Of a stretch of DNA of 64,000 nt, positions 57,120 through 64,000 are shown piece by piece (within the stretch, counting starts at the first letter, position 1; every line of letters starts with the position of its first letter). The notes under the pieces are model-generated. The model saw only the letters and a program-made list of their open reading frames with translations, had not been told where the DNA came from and did not search any database. This DNA comes from Carettochelys insculpta (taxonomy: Eukaryota > Chordata > Testudines > Carettochelyidae). The position numbers and the translations under genes are program-made. The stretch spans positions 170,451,501 to 170,515,500 of the forward strand of contig NC_134137.1 of assembly GCF_033958435.1 (NCBI RefSeq), written 5' to 3'.

Positions 57120-58260
57120 TTGAAGCTGTTACAGTTTTTGAGCAGTTCCCACTTGAGATAGCTGCCTAGCTGTAGCCAGACAGAGTCTCCCCCTTACAAG
57201 CCAGCTTGCTCGTTGCCCCCCCCCCCCCACTGAGGAGCACACAGGGCACGGAAATGGCTGCTGACAGCACAGTCTTTGATGCCCTCATTGAGGCCCAGAT
57301 ATGCTGGCTTATCGTGACCCTGAGAAGCAGAAAGTACAGCTAGAAGGCTAACAGGCCAGACTGTCAACATGAGAGGGGGGGTGGACCCTCAAGAAATCAC
57401 CCCAGCTGACATTGATCAATATGATGCACACACACAATCACCCAGAAGGGGACGTGCCCCGCCTGCACAAAAGAATGTCCTGTACTCCTAAATTGTTTAT
57501 CTCTTGTCTTACAAGTGCAAACTAAGTAGAAATGCCCTTGTAACAAACTGGAGTCACAAAGACAGACCAGTATGATCTGGCACCATAGATAAGAAAGAGA
57601 ATACATAACCCAAAAGGGGTATAAAAGATGGGTCCAGCAGAACTCTAACTTTGAGTGCATTTCAACCAACTACCTGCTGGTCGGGTCAGGTGATTGCCTC
57701 CTGAGGTCCACTACTGGGGACGCCCAACCTCGTATTCGTCTTTCCGCGGAATTGAGTGACCGATCCGGCTTGGCTACGCTGGTATCGAGAGACGCAGAGA
57801 GGGTAAGACACACCCATGTTAGGTCTCTGACTTTTTTTTGTGCACAGCTAAAGAATTAGAGCTCTGTAACTAGATGTCATTGTGCCAAGATATCATTGTG
57901 TTAGATGATCACAGATATCTTTGTATTGGATTGTAACGTAACTTGTTAACACCTGTACTTTGCTAGCATATAAGAAGTAAACAATAGCCTTTTGTAACCG
58001 CACGCTTATAACTGTAGCTTAAATAAACTTGTAACTAGTTAAGATCCAAGCCTAACCATTTTGTTAACCCTTTTGTCACTGCAACACAGCCGGCACAACA
58101 AAAAGAACTTTAACCGTTTGGTTACTACAGCCTGGCCGTGGGTGTGTGTGCTAGGAGCTGCCTGCTCTAACAGTAAAAAACTGGGTTGTTTAGGACCCAG
58201 GGGAGTACCTCACCGCACATTACCTGGCCGCCGGCTAACACTAGCTCAGCAACATGGTGT
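57120..58260 (+). mobile_element. LTR-like regulatory unit, probable endogenous retrovirus remnant
   Basis: A TATA box TATAAAAG at 57620-57627 is followed about 390 bp later by AAATAAA (about 58020), with a splice-donor-like GAGAGGGTAAGAC at about 57796-57808. Its GC-rich leader (57710-57800) differs from the AT-rich surroundings. The layout suggests promoter, R and polyadenylation parts of a retroviral LTR or LTR plus leader. I could not define exact ends, a primer-binding site or any gag, pol or env coding in this window, so it may be solo or truncated. Confidence 0.45.
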
Positions 58261-58299
58261 TGCGTTGTCATTCATCAGAATCAGACCAGATGAGATTTA

Positions 58300-59024
58300 G
58301 TACAAGCCGTCAAAAATAAAGTACAATGAACAATCTACCTGTGATCCCTGAAAAACATACACTGAGAATATTGGGAATGGTATTTATCATTCCTGCAGGC
58401 GGAAGGTTTGTACTACAAGTGTTTAAACTTCATAGGATGGCAGACTGTAGCTATGGCATGTCACAGCACACTGCCTCTTTTCTCTGCATCATCCTTTCCA
58501 CACCTTTTCTCTTCTCCTTTCCACCACCTCCTGACTCACCTCCATCTCCCATTTCTATGATGTAACATTTATCACGTACATGAGGTGATTTCACACCTTG
58601 CTGCTTATTCTGAATCCATCTGTGCTCCAGAAATTGTTAAGCAGAACCTTCTCAAGTGATGCTGAAATGCTTCCAGAACTGTCTTCCCTGATGTTGTCCC
58701 TAGTTCTTCAGAAATCTAGTTATAGATTAGATTATCCATGGCTGCTGATGTCCATGCAAATATCTCCAGCCCATTTTTGTGAATATGGTCGTGGATACAA
58801 ATTTTGTATCCATGCAAGGTTCTATCTATTTATGACCATATTCTTCATCATTGCTTGTCTTTAGATTTAATACCCCAGGAAATTAGGAAAAGTGTGAGTT
58901 TGTTGATCTGTGTATAAATTTTAATTATAAGTAATGTACATTTTAAGCATACCTACATGCATTATTTTTTGCAGTCAGTTAAACTTTTACAGGGCTTGGT
59001 TGAATAATTAAGTATCAAGCGCAT
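58300..59024. other. No recognised gene
   Basis: No exon or repeat recognised. A short palindrome-like pair (GTGGATACAAATTTTGTATC near 58791) is visible. Confidence 0.4.
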
Positions 59025-59027
59025 ATT

Positions 59028-59658
59028 GGCTACGTCTACCCTAGCACACTACGTTGAAGTAGCCTATTTTGAAGTCAGAACATCGAAATAGGCTACTTCG
59101 ACACATATCATCTACACGTCCTCCGGGGCTGGTGCCATCAACGTTCAACTTTGAAGTAGTAATGTGGAATGTCGAAAGGAGCCGCCCGGGAAGGAAATGC
59201 GGAGCGTCCACACACACAAGCACTCTCCATCGAAATGAGGGGCCAGCAAAGCCTGCAGACGGGGTCACATGCTGGACTAGGCCTTCTGGGGCAAGAACAA
59301 GCCGCTCCCTTAAGGGGCCCCTCCCAGACACACTTGGCCTGCACAGCACGAGGTCCACAGAGCTGACAACCAGTTGCAAACCCCGTGCACACAGCATGGA
59401 CCCCCAGCTGCAGCAGCAGCAGCAGCAGCAGCCAGAAACCCTGGGCTAAGGGCTGCTGCACGTGGCGACCATAGAACCCTGTGGGGGCTGGACAGAGTGT
59501 CTCCCAACCTATCTTCGGATAGGAATAGCGATTTCAACGTCTCACCGCCTAAAGTCAATTTCAATGTCGAAATAGCGCACAGAGCATGTAGACGCAATGC
59601 ATGCTATTTCGACGTTGTGCCAGCTAGTTCGAAGTAGCTGGCTAGTGTAGATGCACCC
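59028..59658 (+). mobile_element. Internally deleted Harbinger derivative, 631 bp
   Basis: Ends GGCTACGTCTACCCTAGC and (reverse complement of right) GGGTGCATCTACACTAGC. ATT flanks both sides (59025-59027, 59659-59661). 59040-59440 is collinear with 1905-2290 of the two-gene element: TCTACACGTCCTCC, CCTCCCAGACACAC, CTGCACAGCACG and the CAG run. The rest matches the right-end region (AATAGCG, TTTCGACGTTG). It lost the nuclease and Myb genes but keeps the first codons of the nuclease ORF, including ATG (59396-59398) and poly-Gln, followed by a stop. Confidence 0.85.
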
Positions 59659-61985
59659 ATTAAGTGCTCCTTTCATTCTGGGGCACCCAGTTTGTCATTA
59701 TAGTACAGATAAATCTAAACTCATCAGTTCTTTTTAGATTAAGTGAGAAATAAGATTAATCCCATTATCCTTTCAATGTGATTTCTCTCCTTTGTGTCAG
59801 AGAAACAACAACACCTAAATGATTCAGCATGATGACTGTAACCAGATAACACAATGCCATTTGTGGCAGGGTCACTTGGTTTCAAGCAGATATACTATTC
59901 TGTTGTGGCCCAAGCAACAAAAAATCCAGGTAAAGGAACGTTGTTTACATTAATGATGTGCTGCAGCAACCACCACAAAGTTTATTGCCAAATCAGAGCA
60001 TACAGCTGCTTATAAAATAGCCATTATAACCTGTAGCTCCTCTCCTGTGCAGGGTTTTGGTTCTGTAGATCTGTGTGGTGGGCTGACCCATTAGCCAGCA
60101 TAATTTGTAATGATTAACCCTGGCGTGTCTTATTTTCTCATTGTCATGGTTGGTGCTGCATCCCTGGCCCGCTCAGAGCAAGTGAAAAAGTGGCATGTGG
60201 AATCCCGTATAGTGATGTGATTGGCACTTGACTGCAAATAAAAGAAAACAGGGAATATCTTTTCTTGGGACTGTAGAGGGAGATAATGGGAGGCTCAGGA
60301 TGTGCTTGTTTGAGGAGGAGAAAATCAGTATCACTTACAAAAGGCAGCATAGAGTGAGGCTGCTCAGATCCAGGGTAGGACATTTAGGCTTGTTTCTGGC
60401 ACAAGAAGACAATAAATACCCTGGCGAGAAATTCACAGGGGAGCTTTCATAAGGGGCCTCTGGGAGGCAGAGCAGCAGGGTGTGTGCCCCCTTTGGGTGG
60501 ATGAAGCAGGTATTGGGACAGTTTCCCATTTAGCTTTACCAAAAGCATCGTGATTGCTTATTAAAAAAGACAAAGCACTTAAAATCCCTTTGCAGGTATC
60601 CTGGGTACATTTTGTTTCCTCCTATCCCTCTTTTACCACTCAGCAAGCCCAGGAGCTGTAGTAGCTGCCAGGAGGCTGTGTAGGTGGATGGGAGTGTGGG
60701 CGAGGTGAGGTTGTTTGGTTCTTGGTTATGCATAGCGATGGGTTCACTAGTTACTTCCTCACCTCTCCTCTGATTGGACCTTGGTAACCTCTGCTTGGGT
60801 TGCTGCACAGGCACTGTGGACTGAAGCTAGGGAGGAAACAAATGGGAACAATTCTTCTGCTGGTGGATCTTTATAACATTTTCTTACAACTCCCTACGAA
60901 CACACCTTCAATCTACGGCTGCATATTTATTTGCTGTGCTAAAGCAATTCAATTACAGTACAGGAGGTGAACATTACCCAGCTCTTTCTAAATGAGAAGT
61001 ATGCCTTACGAGTGAGCTGAGACAACAGATGGAGCTGTGTACCTTGTACAGCAGAGTACTTCTGGTCAGAATGATACTCTTAGAGTGATACATTTGCATT
61101 ATATCCATATTTCATTCTATTATTTCAGTATTATGTCTACCCCTTCCACGGCAAAAATATATAATGTTTTAGTTCATGTCTTAAAGGGACAGCTTCTAAA
61201 AATGAAACGGCTTCGTACAGTGCTCCCAGGTGTCAGATGTCAGAGGATGAAAACCATTGTCCTCTTGCAGAATGATCACAGTTAGTGTTTCCTGACAACC
61301 TCCTTAATCAAACAGGAGGAATGCTCCTTGCTCTTACCATCACATATGCTGTGATGGAGTTGTTAACATGCCTCTTGACTTTATTATTAAGTCCCCATTG
61401 TGAAGGATGGATGAACAAGCCCAAGAATTTTGAACTGAATGTATATAATCCAGGAACAAATTTCATTTCCCACCTGTAAATTCTGAACCAAACCTTAGTT
61501 TTAAATATGACAAGAAACTCAAGATTTCCAACTGCTTTTCTGGCACTCTGTTCCAGTTTGGAGTTGCTGTGAGGTTTATGAAAGGATGCAGTTTACTGTG
61601 CCAGACTTCGTTTTTTAAAATTTCATTCTCCCCAGTTAATACTTCCACAAAAAGGAGGTTAAAAACAAAAACATAAATTACAGAAATGTTAATGGTCTTA
61701 ATAAATCAAGGAAGCTGAAGAGTTGAAGAAAAGTTCTCTCCATCCCCTCTCTCAGATACCTCATATATCCTCCATTTGCAGCACTGCCAGTGAAGTGTGT
61801 AGGAGAGCACTCATGAAAGAAATACCACACAAATAAACACCATTGTTAAGGGAAAAGTCCCCTGACTTCATTTGCTTAAATGTAACATTATTTCAATACT
61901 CCAAGCAGTCATTATCACTTACAAATGTGTAGTAATAATTTGGGGGAATTTCTCCTCACATGCAAAGACCTCTGGATCCCTAGAT
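59659..61985. other. No recognised gene
   Basis: No repeat or exon recognised by eye. Confidence 0.4.
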
Positions 61986-62080
61986 AAACAATAGATAAAA
62001 TATACATATATATATTCAACATACACACACATATATATCTGTATACAAAACATATATCTATATACACAATAGACAAAAAG
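61985..62080 (+). repeat. AT/AC-rich microsatellite
   Basis: Alternating ATATATAT, ACACACAC and ATATCTATATAC patches over about 95 bp. Confidence 0.8.
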
Positions 62081-62719
62081 GCAGCAGGCTCAATTTAATC
62101 TTATTTTATAATTATAATTTTTATAATTTGCTGACTAACCAGAGGTAGTAACAAAATTTCTTACAGGTACTGTCTTATCACAACCCAGCTCCCTGTCTGC
62201 TCTTTGAATAGCTCCCTGCTGGCTTTTGCTGAAGCTCAGCCTGCTCTTGCCAGAGCTGCACACCAGGGTGCACCCACTTACTTTCCTCTTTGTGACTAAC
62301 ATACGTGTTACAGAACAGGAATTAGAGCTGGCGGTTCCTTTTGGTAGCCTAAATTTTCATGTCTCCTTCCAAAGATCCAAAAAATACCAAAATTCAAGCA
62401 ATGGGGTAGGGGTCTATTTTAGTCTCTTCTTAAAATCAGTTGGCATGTCTCCTTTGTATGCTTTGGACTGTGTTTTCAGATTAACCTATTCTATGGACAT
62501 GCACCTGTATTAATTTACCACCAATGTGTCTATAAGAAGGGAGCTTTCAGCGAACACTGTGAGCAGCGAACAGGGGCAGCAGCTAACAGGGAAGGGAGTT
62601 TGCCTCTGGGGGTTCGCCAAGGGAGGAGCCCTGTGTTTGTCCTTTTCAGGTATGGTGTTCCACCTGTGCCCTGCAAGGCAGCACTATCAGGAAAAGGAGT
62701 CTCTGAAGAGAAGAGCCTG

Positions 62720-62900
62720 AAGAGCAGTGGGAGAAGGTGGACCTGGGGGCACTGAGAGCAGCTGGGGGGAGAGGGGCCAGTGCAGTGAGGAGGGCGGACA
62801 TGGGAGCAGATGGGGGGTAGTGGGTTGGGGAGGGTCCTATGGTGATGGTAGCTGGGGGGGGGGGCGCAAAAGGTGGGGAGGAGGGTCCCAGGGATATGAG
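62720..62900 (+). repeat. G-rich low-complexity tract
   Basis: Repeated GGGGAG, TGGGGGG and GGTGGGG words, with a G9 run near 62850. Open frames here are compositional. Confidence 0.7.
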
Positions 62901-63029
62901 GTCATTGCTCCACAGGGAGCTAGGGGGTGACTCGTGGTGACAGGGAGGTATGAAGTAGTGGGATCCTTAACCACATTCTCCACACCCCACTGCCTTGTGG
63001 GTTATCCTGGGAAGGAGAAAGGCTAAGGG

Positions 63030-64000
63030 AGTAAACCCTGACAGAAAATCTGGAGTGGAGTCCGAAGGCGGTTCGGTGTCAACTTCTGGCACTGTCCCGG
63101 CAACTCCTGCAGCTGAGCTGGTACCAGACATGGAGGTTATCCTCTCATTTGGACTATATCAGTAAAGCTGAGAGGGGGACACTGGTGTCTGGGCAGCCCA
63201 GAGTCTCCATAATAAGTGCCCAAGCTCACGCCCGGAGAGGTACTCCGGCATCGCTGAACAGTGGTGCGTCAACACGGGAGGCAACAGATACCGGTTATAA
63301 GCTCTTGCTTGACTGGCATAGAGAACGAGCGCATGGGGTTGCCTTTGATGGTGGGAGAGATCCTCGAATGTCACTGGACAGTCACCACCCGCCTCAAGCT
63401 GGGCAGCCCCCAGCCAATAGGGTACTGTGCCGCCACAGGTCACCTGCCTCGCTGGGTGCGTGAGGCTTAAGGTTCCTGAACCTGACAAGTGACTGAAATT
63501 TGGGCACCAGGCAAACCAATAAGAAAATCAACAAGAAATGAGAAACATCAACAATTTAAGCTTGCTTGCTGGAATGTGCGGACCATGCTGACCGGCTTGA
63601 CTGAAGATCTTCAGGCCATCAGTGACACCCGAAAGACCACTGTCATCAACGAGGAACTGAAGAGGCTCCGAGTTGATATCGCTGCACTGCAAGAGATGCG
63701 ACTCGCAGATTCGGGATCTCTAAAGGAAAAGAACTACACCTTTTTCTGGCAGGGTAAAGCCCAAGAAGAACCCAGAGAGCATGGTGTTGGCTTTGCTGTC
63801 AGAAACACCCTTCTACAAATGGTGGAATTAGTCATGGGAGGATCAGAAAGACTTCTTCGGATCACGCTTCAAACTTGCGCCGGTTCCGTCCACCTGATCA
63901 GCGCTTATGTTCCAACCCTGTATGCCACACCAGAAATAAAAGACAAGCTCTATGACGTGCTTAGTGCTGCTGTAGCGCAAATACCTGCTCGTGAACAACT
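63030..64000 (+). mobile_element. Non-LTR retrotransposon, 5' part, cut by window end
   Basis: A 5' untranslated segment of about 450 bp (from about 63030, GACAGAAAATCTGGAGTGG) leads into an endonuclease reading frame. A complete-looking 5' region is uncommon for LINE copies and suggests a long copy continuing to the right. The start is approximate. Confidence 0.75.
63489..64000 (+). CDS. LINE ORF2, apurinic-like endonuclease domain (partial)
   Basis: The frame opens after a TGA at 63486-63488 and has no stop before the window ends (about 170 codons). No ATG lies at its beginning; the first in-frame ATG is at about 63586, inside the domain, so the original start may be lost or ORF2 may start differently. 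AP-endonuclease-like motifs are in order: KLACWNVRTM (Asn motif), DIAALQEMRL (catalytic Glu), GVGFAVRN and VHLISAYVPT. This domain nicks target DNA to prime reverse transcription. Continuation to RT would be expected beyond 64000. I think it is the same family as the C-terminal piece at 32457-33214, from memory of related proteins, not from overlap. Confidence 0.82.
   Translation, partial: MTEIWAPGKPIRKSTRNEKHQQFKLACWNVRTMLTGLTEDLQAISDTRKTTVINEELKRLRVDIAALQEMRLADSGSLKEKNYTFFWQGKAQEEPREHGVGFAVRNTLLQMVELVMGGSERLLRITLQTCAGSVHLISAYVPTLYATPEIKDKLYDVLSAAVAQIPAREQ

Noticed and set aside
58257..58275. TGG-initial sequence considered as a retroviral primer-binding site
   Set aside because: It does not resemble a tRNA 3' end that I recognise, and the LTR end upstream is undefined.

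Overview
This is 64 kb of vertebrate nuclear DNA with long non-coding tracts, no operons and a dense layer of interspersed repeats. The repeat mix is typical of a non-avian reptile, most likely a turtle: CR1-type LINEs, a Penelope-like element with a GIY-YIG nuclease domain, many copies of its terminal repeat, PIF/Harbinger elements, hAT elements and old MIR-type SINE relics. The turtle assignment is inference from repeat content. I recognise no exon of a host gene, tRNA, rRNA or CRISPR array; the window reads as intergenic or deep intronic DNA.

Layout. 1-1.9 kb: no recognised feature. 1.9-6.4 kb: a nearly complete PIF/Harbinger transposon with two convergent genes, a HARBI1-like DDE nuclease (+) and a Myb/SANT-like protein in two exons (-). 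6.4-16.3 kb: mostly unassigned, with an antisense CR1-like relic (13.2-13.7 kb) and a foldback MITE (14.2-14.6 kb). 16.3-18.6 kb: a decayed Penelope-like element. 18.8-21.5 kb: a stack of nested insertions (Penelope tail, Penelope foldback, Harbinger MITE, LINE 3' end, TA-flanked MITE, LINE zinc-knuckle fragment). 22-26.5 kb: hAT and mariner-like MITEs and a second Penelope foldback. 29.0-30.5 kb: a CR1 copy with a long open RT frame. 31.8-35.3 kb: MIR split by a LINE fragment, a third Penelope foldback, and a LINE 3' end split by a hAT MITE. 39.8-46.5 kb: an L3/CR1-like relic split by a 5.95-kb hAT element, itself split by a 2.2-kb CR1. 48.6-50.3 kb: MIR split by a perfect foldback MITE, then a degenerate minisatellite. 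54.7-55.6 kb: antisense LINE. 56.0-58.3 kb: two LTR-like units. 59.0-59.7 kb: an internally deleted Harbinger relative. 63.0-64.0 kb: the 5' end of a non-LTR retrotransposon whose endonuclease frame runs off the window.

Most insertions can be placed in relative order because the interrupted host repeat reads through on both sides and short target-site duplications flank the insert. The only possibly active-looking coding units are transposon genes: the Harbinger nuclease (start codon apparently lost), the CR1 RT frames (5' truncated) and the LINE endonuclease frame at the right edge. I found no convincing evidence of an undescribed functional system; the value here is the insertion stratigraphy and the two-gene Harbinger element.
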